The translations under genes and the position numbers were made by a program. Shown here piece after piece: positions 19,721-27,968 of a stretch of DNA of 64,000 nt. The DNA comes from Faecalicatena_A orotica (GTDB lineage Bacteria; Bacillota; Clostridia; Lachnospirales; Lachnospiraceae). The first letter of the stretch is position 1; each line of letters starts with the position of its first letter. Where the stretch lies: assembly GCF_040545875.1 (NCBI RefSeq), contig NZ_JBEPMR010000001.1; one strand, 5' to 3'. Below the pieces are notes generated by a model, which was not told the DNA's origin, searched no databases, and worked only from the letters and a program-made list of their open reading frames with translations.

Positions 19721-21736
19721 CTACTTATTCGCCAGATACCCATGCTTCCTGAGTGAATTCAGGATATTATGCCCTTCTGACACACCTTCGATAATCCTTC
19801 TGGCACGTACGCTGTCTCCGATGTTAATCATCTCCGCCTTCTGTTCCCCGCCGCATACCTCTTCAATCTTTTCCAGTATCGGACTTTGGGACTTCATGCC
19901 AAGACAGACAAACCCATAGTCGAATGTGATCACCTCTGTCCTGCCTTCTGGCGTCTTCACCTGAAACTGCGTATTTTCTACTTTGGTAAGCGCTGTTTTT
20001 GTAAGTTCTCTGACACCATATTTTTCACTGATTTCCCGCATGCGCAGCTTACTGACAGGGTCTAAGTCGCGCCCAATTTGGTCGAGCATCTCAACAATCG
20101 TCACCTTTGCGCCTCTTGGGGCGAAAAACTCCACCACATCCAGTCCGACGGCGCCGCCGCCTATGACTGCCACACTTTTCCCTTCCATATTCTGTGGGAA
20201 GGAGTCCACATTATCAATCATGCGCAGGATGGAATATACCCGGCTGCCTTCCTTGTCAATCCAGTCATGCAGCCCTTCAATCGGCGGAAGCAGAGGCTTA
20301 GAACCGGTGGCATTCACGATGATGTTGGGCTTTAGGCTGCGTACGAACTTTGCCGTTGCTTCCATTCCAGTAAATGTATACAGATTTGGAAGGCTTTGGG
20401 CACGGTTAGTGAGATATTCCACAAAATCATGGATTCTGCGTTTATCCGGTATCTTGCTGATTTCCGCCGCCAGACCACCCAGAGTCTCTTTGCGTTCCAG
20501 AAGGAAAGTCTGGCAGCCAGTCTCTGCTGCCGTACATGCGGCTTCCAGCCCGGCAGTTCCGCCGCCTATGACAACCACATTACATGGCTTCACAACCTTT
20601 TGTGTCTTGTCTTCCCAACGGTTCACCAAAGGATTCACTGTACAGCGGATTGGCGTATTCTGTGCCAGCCTGTGTCCGGCACAGCCGATATTGCAGGAAA
20701 TACATTTTCTGATGCGGTCTTCCCCGCCGAATTCTACCTTATTCACCCATTCGGGATCGGCAATCAGACCTCTTCCCATCCCGATAAAGTCAGCATCCCC
20801 ATTTTCCAGAATCTCCTCCGCACGCTTTGGAGATCGGATATTACCAGTTGTAATCGTAGGCTTTTGGAATGTTTCCCGGATTGCCCTCGACATATAAGAG
20901 CGCCATCCGTCCTCCAGCTGGCAGCTGTCAATCTGGTACTGCAGTGAACTGTTCAGCCCTGCTGACACATCTATGACATCCACTTCCTCCTGAAAGTAGG
21001 TGAGAAGCTCTTTTGTATCTCCCAATGTATTCCCGCCTTCTGCCAGTTCATCTGCACTGATTCTGCAGAAAATCGGGAAAAATGGCCCCACCTGTCTGCG
21101 GACCTCTTCCACCACCAGCTTTGCCAGCCGTGCCCGGTTCTCGGCACAGCCTCCGAATTCATCGGTTCTCTTATTCATGGTAGGGGAAAGGAACTGGCTG
21201 ATTAGATATCCATGCCCGGCATGAATCTCCACTGCGTCAAATCCCGCTGTCTGTGCACGTTTTGCCGCCTCCCCATACCGCTTCACAATCGAAAGGATCT
21301 CTTCCTTTTCAAGCGGTCTAGGTATACTCCCGCCCGGTTTGGACGGGATGTCGGAGGAAGATACCGTCTGCATCCCGATACGTGTATCCAGAGCCGAAGC
21401 CCCTGCATGGTTAATCTGAATGGCAATGCAGGTACCATACTGGTGTACGGATTCGCAAAGCTTATACAGTCTTGGGATATAGTTGTCATGGTCAATCCTG
21501 ATCTGTGTAGTCCCATTAGACCCCAGCGGAAAGTCCACGCATGCATTTTCCACAATAATCAGGCCTGTCCCGCCCTGCGCCCGCTGCTCGTAGTAATCCA
21601 TATGAAGAAAGCTCATTTCTCCATTCTGCTCCCCATAGTTGGTTCCCATAGGCGCCATTGATATTCTGTTTTTCACTGTCATTCTCCTGACTGTGAACGG
21701 TTCAAATAATTTTGGATATTTTTCGTGTTTCTTCAT
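19721..21736 (-). CDS. FMN/FAD iron-sulfur NADH:flavin oxidoreductase (2,4-dienoyl-CoA/enoate reductase family)
   Basis: Reduces activated C=C bonds. The 671-residue protein has three parts: an FMN-binding TIM barrel (1 to about 340) with the Old Yellow Enzyme motif HAGHGYLISQFLSP, a [4Fe-4S] cluster motif CISCNIGCAG followed by RCTVNP (about 345-375), and a C-terminal FAD/NAD(P) module with two dinucleotide folds (VVVIGGGTAGLEAACTAAE and VAVIGGGAVGLDVVEFF). This is the FadH/enoate reductase/BaiCD-type architecture. It lies between aroD and the TIM-barrel isomerase gene, 14 bases from the latter. A ring enone such as dehydroshikimate would be a chemically reasonable substrate (inference only). 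Confidence 0.9.
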   Translation of the reverse strand: MKKHEKYPKLFEPFTVRRMTVKNRISMAPMGTNYGEQNGEMSFLHMDYYEQRAQGGTGLIIVENACVDFPLGSNGTTQIRIDHDNYIPRLYKLCESVHQYGTCIAIQINHAGASALDTRIGMQTVSSSDIPSKPGGSIPRPLEKEEILSIVKRYGEAAKRAQTAGFDAVEIHAGHGYLISQFLSPTMNKRTDEFGGCAENRARLAKLVVEEVRRQVGPFFPIFCRISADELAEGGNTLGDTKELLTYFQEEVDVIDVSAGLNSSLQYQIDSCQLEDGWRSYMSRAIRETFQKPTITTGNIRSPKRAEEILENGDADFIGMGRGLIADPEWVNKVEFGGEDRIRKCISCNIGCAGHRLAQNTPIRCTVNPLVNRWEDKTQKVVKPCNVVVIGGGTAGLEAACTAAETGCQTFLLERKETLGGLAAEISKIPDKRRIHDFVEYLTNRAQSLPNLYTFTGMEATAKFVRSLKPNIIVNATGSKPLLPPIEGLHDWIDKEGSRVYSILRMIDNVDSFPQNMEGKSVAVIGGGAVGLDVVEFFAPRGAKVTIVEMLDQIGRDLDPVSKLRMREISEKYGVRELTKTALTKVENTQFQVKTPEGRTEVITFDYGFVCLGMKSQSPILEKIEEVCGGEQKAEMINIGDSVRARRIIEGVSEGHNILNSLRKHGYLANK

Positions 21737-21750
21737 ATTGATTACTCCTT

Positions 21751-22575
21751 TTATGCTTCTTTTATATCTGCATCATACCGGTAAGGATAGATGCCGTAAT
21801 CTTTGAGCAGGCCAAGTCCTTTTCTGATGTCCTGCTGATAGTCGTTGAATGTATTCGCCTCATAAGAAATGTATCCTTTATAGGAGATGGACTTCAATAT
21901 TTCAAACAGTGTCCCGTAATTGAATCCATCGCCCGCCATAGGAACTCTCCTCTCGGGAAACGGAAGAAGTGGGTTATCTACATGGACATGCTTGATAAAG
22001 TCCGCATATTCTACAATATCTGAATAAGGATGCCCGCCTGCGATGAACCATCTGAAGTCCAGCAGTGTCTTCAGGTTCCCGCATCCCAGCTTTTTTGCAT
22101 AGTCGTAGGCCTCGGGCACGCTTAGGACAGAATTGCAGATTGCCGCTGCAAGAGGCTCCATCATAATCGTGATATTGTACGCTCTGGCGATATCGCACAG
22201 CGTGACAATCAGCTGCTCATTCTTCTTGGACGCCTCCTCACGCCCTGCCCCTTCCGGAAGGCTTCTGGTCTTCCCGTTGCCATATACAAAATACCTTGCA
22301 CCCATCCTGGCAGTCCTGTCTACGGCTTTCTTCAGGTATTCTGTATAATACGCAAAGTCGAAACTGTCATCCGCAACCACTACATCGAGTGGGAGGGGAT
22401 TATCGAAGACCTCACTTGCAATCCCACTGTCTTTCACCAGTTTTCTTGCTTTCTGGTATTCTAAATCATCAAATGACATGATTTCCTTAATATGCAGTTC
22501 AACTGCATCATATCCGGCTGCCGCAATCTGATCCGCCTCATTTACAAAGCCAAAATGGCTGGTTTTCATTTTCAT
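21751..22575 (-). CDS. Sugar phosphate isomerase/epimerase family TIM-barrel protein
   Basis: AP-endonuclease-2-like barrel acting on small polyols or keto acids with a divalent metal. The start at 22575 has AGGGGG seven bases upstream; a further ATG at 22596 overlaps the preceding gene and lacks an RBS. Metal-ligand positions are visible in order: E in IMMEPLA, D in TLLDFRW, H in KHVHVDNP and E in ISYEANT. About 274 residues, normal for the family. Relatives include hydroxypyruvate isomerase, tagatose epimerase, the Thermotoga 5-keto-gluconate epimerase and dehydroshikimate dehydratases; the sequence does not decide among these. Confidence 0.82.
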   Translation of the reverse strand: MKMKTSHFGFVNEADQIAAAGYDAVELHIKEIMSFDDLEYQKARKLVKDSGIASEVFDNPLPLDVVVADDSFDFAYYTEYLKKAVDRTARMGARYFVYGNGKTRSLPEGAGREEASKKNEQLIVTLCDIARAYNITIMMEPLAAAICNSVLSVPEAYDYAKKLGCGNLKTLLDFRWFIAGGHPYSDIVEYADFIKHVHVDNPLLPFPERRVPMAGDGFNYGTLFEILKSISYKGYISYEANTFNDYQQDIRKGLGLLKDYGIYPYRYDADIKEA

Positions 22576-22585
22576 AAGCCGCCCC

Positions 22586-23632
22586 CTAATCCTCATTTAC
22601 TAGCACAACTTTTACATCTGTTGACCTGCCCGATACCAGCTCCTCCATCTTCTTCTGTACCTGATTCATCGGCGCAACGGTCGTAATCAGCTTTTTCAGG
22701 TTAATCTTGCCGGATGTAAGCATCTTTGGAATCTCGTATAATTCGTCAACATAACAATAGCTGCCCTTTAATTTCATCTCATGTGCCACTGCATATTTAT
22801 ACTCAAATCCATCCATATGCTCCGCTGCCATGCCAATCATCGCAATTTCACCGCCGTTTCTGACCATCTTCATACTGGTGTTCAGGCTGACTGCAATGCC
22901 TACACAGTCAGCTCCGGCATCTGCGCCCTTGCCGTTCGTGATTTCCATTACCTTTAATACAGGATCTTCCAGCCCGGAGTTAATTACATGGGATGCCCCG
23001 CATTCCAGTGCTTTTTCCAGACGCTGCTGGTTCAGGTCAATGCAGATTACATCCTTTGCGCCCAGATATTTTAAGCATTCTAATGCCAAAAGACCGATTG
23101 GGCCTGCGCCGAAAACTGTAACGACTTTATCTTTTACATCACTTAACATCTTAACGCCGCGGAGCGCAACGGAAGTAGGTTCGAACATGGAGCCTTCCTC
23201 AAAGCTTATGCTGTCTGGGATAGGAATCAGCTTTTCTGCCGGGACTACCACATAGTCTGCCATTGCGCCGTCATATCCGCCTGCCGGCATGGTTGTCCCC
23301 GGGATGAAACGTTCCTCACAGAGATTTGGAAGCCCTGCCTTGCAGTCCGGACATTCGCCGCATTGGATGTTTGGATACACTACGACCCTGCCGCCAACCG
23401 GTATGGATGGGTTCTCCACGCCTTCTCCATATTTATCAACGACACCGGAGAATTCGTGTCCCATTACAAGTGGTGCCACCCGCATGGCGCTGGTACCTTT
23501 GAACCCTCCCGTATCTGAACCGCAGATAGATACGGCTTTGACCTTAATCCTTACCTGGCCTTTTCCCGGTTCCGGAGTTTCACGTTCCTGTTCCTCGATT
23601 TTATATGGTGAGACATAACAATATGCTTTCAT
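22586..23632 (-). CDS. Zinc-dependent medium-chain alcohol/polyol dehydrogenase (first copy)
   Basis: Oxidises a secondary hydroxyl with NAD(P). The start at 23632 is chosen because GGAGG lies eight bases ahead of it; the in-frame ATG at 23647 has none. Catalytic zinc ligands appear in ICGSD and GHEFSG; the structural zinc Cys set is CGECPDCKAGLPNLCEE; the Rossmann motif is GAGPIGLLALE. At 348 residues it matches the sorbitol/threonine/scyllo-inosose dehydrogenase branch. It is followed after ten bases by the TIM-barrel gene and preceded by a paralogue, so two different hydroxyls or two directions may be handled. Confidence 0.88.
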   Translation of the reverse strand: MKAYCYVSPYKIEEQERETPEPGKGQVRIKVKAVSICGSDTGGFKGTSAMRVAPLVMGHEFSGVVDKYGEGVENPSIPVGGRVVVYPNIQCGECPDCKAGLPNLCEERFIPGTTMPAGGYDGAMADYVVVPAEKLIPIPDSISFEEGSMFEPTSVALRGVKMLSDVKDKVVTVFGAGPIGLLALECLKYLGAKDVICIDLNQQRLEKALECGASHVINSGLEDPVLKVMEITNGKGADAGADCVGIAVSLNTSMKMVRNGGEIAMIGMAAEHMDGFEYKYAVAHEMKLKGSYCYVDELYEIPKMLTSGKINLKKLITTVAPMNQVQKKMEELVSGRSTDVKVVLVNED

Positions 23633-23668
23633 AGATTTTTCCTCCATTTCATCAATCTACATTTCCAA

Positions 23669-24712
23669 TTACACTTCAATCTGTACCTTTATTTCCGTAT
23701 TCTGCGGGTTATTCAGAATATCAAACGCTTCCTGTCCTCTCTCAAGAAGATACGTTGAGGTAATCAGGTCTTCTACATTCAGGCGTCCCTCAGCAAGCAT
23801 CTGCGCCGCCTCCTTCATTTCCGAAGTAAACATATAGCTTCCCAGGAACTTCAGCCCTCTTCCCACAATCTCCATTGGGTCAATCTCTACCTTTTCATGC
23901 ATCAGTGCTACAAGTACGATTGTTCCGCCATTTCTTACCAGCTCAAAGGACTGATTGATAGAAGAACCGACCCCGGCAGCAATGATGACTCTGTCTGCGC
24001 CATAAGAATCTGTAAGTTCTTTTACTCTTGCTGCAACATCTTCATCCTTCGCATTAATGACCTCATCTGCCCCACATTCTTTTGCCTTCGCAAGTCTTGT
24101 GTCAAGGATGTCGGATACAATCACCTTCGGAACTCCCAGAGCCTTCAGGAATTTTACAATCAACAGTCCAATTGGACCAGAACCAATAAGCACGACACTC
24201 TGTTCATCTACTGTCCTCCCAGTCTTCGCACAGGCAAGTGTCACTCCGCATGGCTCCAGCATTGCCGCTGCTTCATAAGAAACATTATCCGCAACAGGGA
24301 CAACCATCCATGCCGGCACGGTCACATATTCCCGCATCGCCCCATCAGTCTGTGTGCCCCCGATTGCAGTGCCCATACTCTTCCTGTTCCCGCACAGATT
24401 ACCTTCCCCACGTTTACAGAAAAAGCAGTCATTACACAACACCATAGGATTCACCGTTACCTTCTGCCCGGCTTTCAGATCTTTGACCTCATCCCCTACC
24501 ATGGTAATATCACCCGAAAATTCATGTCCCAAAACAAGCGGCGGTGCAAATCGGTCCGATGCGAACCTGTATGCTCCTAAGTCAGAACCACAGATAGATA
24601 CCTTCTTAATCTTAATCTGTACTTCATCTGCCTTCGGCATTGGAATTGCCCTTTCCTCAACCTCCAGCACACCGGGTCCATGATAAACTAATGCTTTCAT
24701 TGCCTTTCCCAT
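23669..24712 (-). CDS. Zinc-dependent medium-chain alcohol/polyol dehydrogenase (second copy)
   Basis: Paralogue of the next gene, 347 residues, with the same zinc sites: ICGSD, GHEFSG, and the structural set CNDCFFCKRGEGNLC. The cofactor motif is GSGPIGLLIVKFLK. AAGGAG lies nine bases before the ATG. It is separated from the creatininase-family gene by 139 bases holding REP-like copy 2, and lies 36 bases upstream of its paralogue. The substrate is unassigned; scyllo-inosose 3-dehydrogenase-like or quinate/shikimate-like activity are the options that fit the context. Confidence 0.88.
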   Translation of the reverse strand: MGKAMKALVYHGPGVLEVEERAIPMPKADEVQIKIKKVSICGSDLGAYRFASDRFAPPLVLGHEFSGDITMVGDEVKDLKAGQKVTVNPMVLCNDCFFCKRGEGNLCGNRKSMGTAIGGTQTDGAMREYVTVPAWMVVPVADNVSYEAAAMLEPCGVTLACAKTGRTVDEQSVVLIGSGPIGLLIVKFLKALGVPKVIVSDILDTRLAKAKECGADEVINAKDEDVAARVKELTDSYGADRVIIAAGVGSSINQSFELVRNGGTIVLVALMHEKVEIDPMEIVGRGLKFLGSYMFTSEMKEAAQMLAEGRLNVEDLITSTYLLERGQEAFDILNNPQNTEIKVQIEV

Positions 24713-24760
24713 TATCCTGATCTCCTTCTTCCTTCTCCCCCGTCCATTAAGAGAATCGCA

Positions 24761-24832
24761 AAGGGGTTCTGCAAAGGGGTCTGACCCTTTTGCATAGGGG
24801 TCTGACCCCTTTGCTCTCCATTGTCAGATAAT
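24761..24832. repeat. REP-like palindromes, copy 2 (compound)
   Basis: Two adjacent GGGGTC-T-GACCC units: 24771-24793 (one mismatch between arms) and 24796-24810 (AGGGGTCTGACCCCT). They are preceded by a partial GCAAAGGGG and followed by CTCCATTGTCAG, the same tail as in the other copies. The block fills the gap between the creatininase-family gene and the dehydrogenase gene. Confidence 0.8.
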
Positions 24833-24851
24833 TATTGTGTATTGAATCAAA

Positions 24852-25814
24852 TTAGCACGGCCATGCGATTGTATAGATATGTTTTCCGCCTTTTGTAGGT
24901 CCTTTTAATAATTTTTCTATCTCTTCCGGATCTCTCTGGCTCATGTATTTTGCATCAGGAAGTTTTCCTACCGGACATGCTTCCAAAATGTCATGATGTA
25001 ATGTAACAAGGTAATCACATACCTTTTCGATACATGCTTTTGCCTTAGCCGGGTCTGCCTCTGTCGCGTGTCCTAATACCCCCTGTGGTGCTGTCACACA
25101 CTCAATTCCTGCATTTCCCACAACACAGTGTCCCGGGATTGGGTTGCCATAGATATCACCGCCCCGGTCTACATGCCCTGCCGGAAGGATTCCGTGTACA
25201 TCTGTGTCTTCAGCGTGTTCCATGTCGCAGTATTCCGGGAACAGTGCCAGTGAGATACTCTGTTCTGCCTCACAAGCATGCTGGAACGGTCTGTTAAATG
25301 GTCCGCCATGCTCTTTGTCCATCAATGTCTGGGCCATGACACGCGGCAAATCTACAAAGTAAATCATCGCAGGCACCTGATATTTTTTCCCCCACTCCTG
25401 AATTGCAACCGGAAGGGAATATTCCTGGCCATGCATGCTGATGAAAATCATCTTACGGAATCCAGTATTCCAAAAACCGGTGATAATTGCACGCAGATAT
25501 GCCATAAAAACATCGTCCGGAAGCGGGATTGTGCAAGGCTGCCCAATATGATGGAAGGGGTGTGAGCCATACCATACCGGCTCTGCCACTGTACATCCAA
25601 CCTTCTCTGCCACCATTTCTGCAATCCTTGATACGATAAATGTATCTTCACCGATTGGACCTGAATTCCCGTGATTCTCTGTGGAACCTACCGGGATAAT
25701 GATGATATCGTCTTTCTCCAGCCTCTCCTCAACATCTTTTTTTGTCATTGTCTGATAATACATCTTCTTTGCTGACTCCATCTGTCCTTCGTTTGGAAAA
25801 CTCCACTCTGCCAT
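24852..25814 (-). CDS. Creatininase-family hydrolase (creatinine amidohydrolase fold)
   Basis: A metal-dependent amidohydrolase-like enzyme of 320 residues. Visible family features are IIPVGSTENHGNSGPIGEDT (metal ligands E and H near the start), the WYGSHPFHHIGQPCT stretch, and ISMHGQEYSLPVAIQEW. The family covers creatininase, formamidopyrimidine hydrolases, mycofactocin MftE and the Thermotoga IolN enzyme that opens the ring of a diketo-inositol. Neighbouring dehydrogenases and a TIM-barrel protein recall the IolN setting, so ring cleavage of a cyclic beta-diketone is a reasonable hypothesis rather than an observation. RBS AAGGAGG precedes the ATG. Confidence 0.85.
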   Translation of the reverse strand: MAEWSFPNEGQMESAKKMYYQTMTKKDVEERLEKDDIIIIPVGSTENHGNSGPIGEDTFIVSRIAEMVAEKVGCTVAEPVWYGSHPFHHIGQPCTIPLPDDVFMAYLRAIITGFWNTGFRKMIFISMHGQEYSLPVAIQEWGKKYQVPAMIYFVDLPRVMAQTLMDKEHGGPFNRPFQHACEAEQSISLALFPEYCDMEHAEDTDVHGILPAGHVDRGGDIYGNPIPGHCVVGNAGIECVTAPQGVLGHATEADPAKAKACIEKVCDYLVTLHHDILEACPVGKLPDAKYMSQRDPEEIEKLLKGPTKGGKHIYTIAWPC

Positions 25815-25944
25815 GATTAATTCCTCCTTGAATAAGTTGTTTATTAGTTTTTATGACTTATCGAACTGCATCTTGCTTTTCAATAAGCGAATAATGGATT
25901 ACTCCACTATTTTCAAAATAATTCTGCTGCCTGTGACCATAAAA

Positions 25945-26853
25945 TCACTTTGCTGATAATGCCCGAAGTCTCTGCTGATAACTGTCTGTTCCGACACCGT
26001 TTACGAGTTTTACGATTTTCCCGCCGGCTGCCATGATTTTTTCAAAATCCATTCCTGTCTCGATTCCCATAGAATTCAGCATGAACAGCACGTCTTCTGT
26101 GGAAATATTACCGGTAGCCCCTTTGATATATGGGCATCCGCCTAATCCTGCCAGTGAGGTGTCTATCTTATCAATCCCCGCTTCCATAGCAGCCACTACA
26201 TTTGCCAGCCCCATTCCTCTTGTATTATGCATATGCAGCATCCAGTCCATATCGGGAAATGCTTCCCGGAGGGCCATCGTCCTCTCATAAACGAGCTTCG
26301 GTGTGCCAAGCCCTGCAGAATCGGAAAGGGAAATCTGGGCTGCCCCTGCATCCTGAAATGCCTTTACAATCTCCTTAATAAAATCAAATGAAATCACGCC
26401 TTCCCACTGTGAAGCAAATGGCAATGAAATGGACCCTGCAAATCCCATATGGTTATCCCTCGCTATTTGCCCGGATTTGGCAAATGTCTTCATAGACTCA
26501 AGCGGGGAACGCCCTGCTCCTGCCTTGTTATGTTCCATGCTGGCCGAAACGTTCAGCTTAATCTTCTGACATCCGCAGTCCGCTGCCCTTCTCACATCAT
26601 CCGGCAGATACACAAGTCCCCGGTACTCAACGCCTTCCTTCATATGGAGCTTTTCAAAAACCTTGTCAGTATCCTTCATCTTATACATCGTCTCATACAT
26701 GGAAAATGCACCGACTTCAATACTTTGGCAGCCTGCATCAACAACCTCCTCGATAATCCTCACTTTTTCCTCAACCGGATAAATCTCCGGGGCTGTCTGG
26801 AAACCATCCCTTGTAACTACCTCACAAAGGATTACTTTTTTGGGAAACTTCAT
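25945..26853 (-). CDS. Hydroxymethylglutaryl-CoA lyase-family protein (DRE-TIM metallolyase)
   Basis: Cleaves a C-C bond next to a tertiary hydroxyl, as HMG-CoA lyase does. The start at 26853 (302 residues) is supported by AGAGGAG and because the upstream extension would cover the promoter and operator at 26927-26955. Motifs: TRDGFQ (R15, D16), SDSAGLGTP (about 177-185), metal-binding HMHN (H207, H209) and the lyase signature GLGGCPY with catalytic C240, then KGATGNISTEDV. All key residues of true HMG-CoA lyases are kept. It is the first gene downstream of gntR in the cluster. No acyl-CoA ligase or leucine-degradation gene is close, so the substrate may not be HMG-CoA. Confidence 0.87.
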   Translation of the reverse strand: MKFPKKVILCEVVTRDGFQTAPEIYPVEEKVRIIEEVVDAGCQSIEVGAFSMYETMYKMKDTDKVFEKLHMKEGVEYRGLVYLPDDVRRAADCGCQKIKLNVSASMEHNKAGAGRSPLESMKTFAKSGQIARDNHMGFAGSISLPFASQWEGVISFDFIKEIVKAFQDAGAAQISLSDSAGLGTPKLVYERTMALREAFPDMDWMLHMHNTRGMGLANVVAAMEAGIDKIDTSLAGLGGCPYIKGATGNISTEDVLFMLNSMGIETGMDFEKIMAAGGKIVKLVNGVGTDSYQQRLRALSAK

Positions 26854-26926
26854 CTTTCTTTCTCCTCTCTTTACTGTTTTGTTAATAAGATGCTTCAATG
26901 TGATATATCCATATCGATGTCTCGTG

Positions 26927-26955
26927 ATATTATGTGATGCATCACCAGCTTTCAA
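26927..26955 (-). promoter_or_regulatory. Promoter with GntR operator in the spacer (catabolic operon)
   Basis: On the minus strand TTGAAA (26950-26955) and TAATAT (26927-26932) are 17 bases apart. The perfect palindrome GTGATGCATCAC (26934-26945) lies inside the spacer, ideal for repression. The same TGTGATGCATCA word occurs in the gntR promoter. Confidence 0.8.
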
Positions 26956-26971
26956 AAATATGTCCAGATGG

Positions 26972-27604
26972 TTATAAACCAATCTGAACATACCCTTCCT
27001 TCATTCTCTCAACAGCTGCACTCGTATGCTGGTACATACATTCCAACGCTTCTTCGTACTTCTTCGCCTCAACCAGCTTCAAAAACTTCTCATGTTCCTC
27101 TATGGGAAGATAGCTATGCTTCCTCACAATCTTTCTCGAGCCTATCCTATACTGGCTGCGCACGCCTCTGTAAAAATCAGACAGCTGCTTATTCTGCAGC
27201 AGGTCAATCAGATAAACATGGAACTCTGCATCAACTTCCGTGTATGCCGAAATATCTTTCTGCTCCATAGCCCTCTTCTGCCTTACGATGAAAGCCTTCA
27301 GAACTAAAATATCGTCTTCCTCAATCTTATCAATAATCTTCGGCAGGACATAGTGTTCCACACATTCACGGCTCTGATAGATGTTTTGAATTGCTTTCAT
27401 ATCAATCCGCAGTACAGAAAATCCTACATTAGAATCAACCTCCAAAAGCCCTTCATTCTGCAGCTTCACCAGTGCTTCCCTGACAGGCGTGTAACTTAAG
27501 CCCAATTCCTTAGCACTCTTGCGGACACTGAAAAGTGTCCCCGGCTCCGCTTCCATAATCTGTTCTTTCAGGCTCTCATAAGCCTGTTCTTTCAATGTTG
27601 GCAT
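26972..27604 (-). CDS. GntR-family transcriptional regulator (FadR/FCD subfamily)
   Basis: DNA-binding repressor, 210 residues from the ATG at 27604, which has AAAGGAAG upstream; the longer frame to 27664 would cover its own operator and start site. The winged-helix part occupies residues 1-70 (ELGLSYTPVREALVKLQNEG), followed by a helical FCD-type effector domain with possible metal ligands (VDAEFHVYL, and HTSAAVERM near the end). The effector is likely an organic acid of the pathway. It heads the minus-strand cluster; matching operators at its own promoter and at the lyase promoter indicate autoregulation plus pathway control. Confidence 0.9.
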   Translation of the reverse strand: MPTLKEQAYESLKEQIMEAEPGTLFSVRKSAKELGLSYTPVREALVKLQNEGLLEVDSNVGFSVLRIDMKAIQNIYQSRECVEHYVLPKIIDKIEEDDILVLKAFIVRQKRAMEQKDISAYTEVDAEFHVYLIDLLQNKQLSDFYRGVRSQYRIGSRKIVRKHSYLPIEEHEKFLKLVEAKKYEEALECMYQHTSAAVERMKEGYVQIGL

Positions 27605-27653
27605 ATAAAAACTTCCTTTACCTTTGTCTTGTCTGTTTGCTTGTGATTTCTTG

Positions 27654-27692
27654 TGATGCATCAATCATATCACTTGTCAGTACATTTGTAAA
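27654..27692 (-). promoter_or_regulatory. gntR promoter with autoregulatory operator
   Basis: Minus-strand TTTACA (27687-27692) and TATGAT (27664-27669) are separated by 17 bases. TGATGCATCA (27654-27663) follows the -10 box directly and covers the expected start site. It shares the 12-base word TGTGATGCATCA, read on the plus strand, with the lyase promoter. Confidence 0.78.
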
Positions 27693-27747
27693 CCCCACAA
27701 ATCAGACAAATATATCCAATAATTTTTGTGCATATTTCACATTTATT

Positions 27748-27792
27748 CAAAGGGGTCAGACCCTTTTGCTCTCCATTTTCAGAATATTCTTA
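27748..27792. repeat. REP-like palindrome, copy 3
   Basis: CAAAGGGGTC-A-GACCCTTTTG with one mismatch, followed by the shared tail CTCCATTTTCAGAATATTCT. It sits in the 364-base gap between the divergent gntR and dihydroorotase genes. Confidence 0.8.
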
Positions 27793-27849
27793 AATTAATA
27801 GAATCGCTATCTGTGGTCTGCCACACATGTGTCTTTTTTATAACAATAA

Positions 27850-27878
27850 TTGATTCCGTTTCAGTCCTATGTTACCAT
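27850..27878 (+). promoter_or_regulatory. Putative promoter of the dihydroorotase gene
   Basis: TTGATT (27850-27855), a 17-base spacer, and TACCAT (27873-27878) with an extended -10 TG. About 85 bases of leader follow before the ATG; no riboswitch or attenuator was recognised there. Confidence 0.45.
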
Positions 27879-27968
27879 GAACACTAGATTTGAAAGAACC
27901 TCATCAAGTGTTCAGGCAGCTTCCGGCTATGTTTGGCCGTTGCTGGGGGTAATAAGGAGATTATTCTA

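Noticed and set aside
19983..20897. A 304-codon open frame on the plus strand
   Set aside because: It is antisense to the well-supported flavin oxidoreductase gene, with no RBS or recognisable domain.
27812..27825. Small hairpin TGTGG-TCTG-CCACA before a T run upstream of dihydroorotase
   Set aside because: The five-base stem is too short to call a terminator or attenuator.
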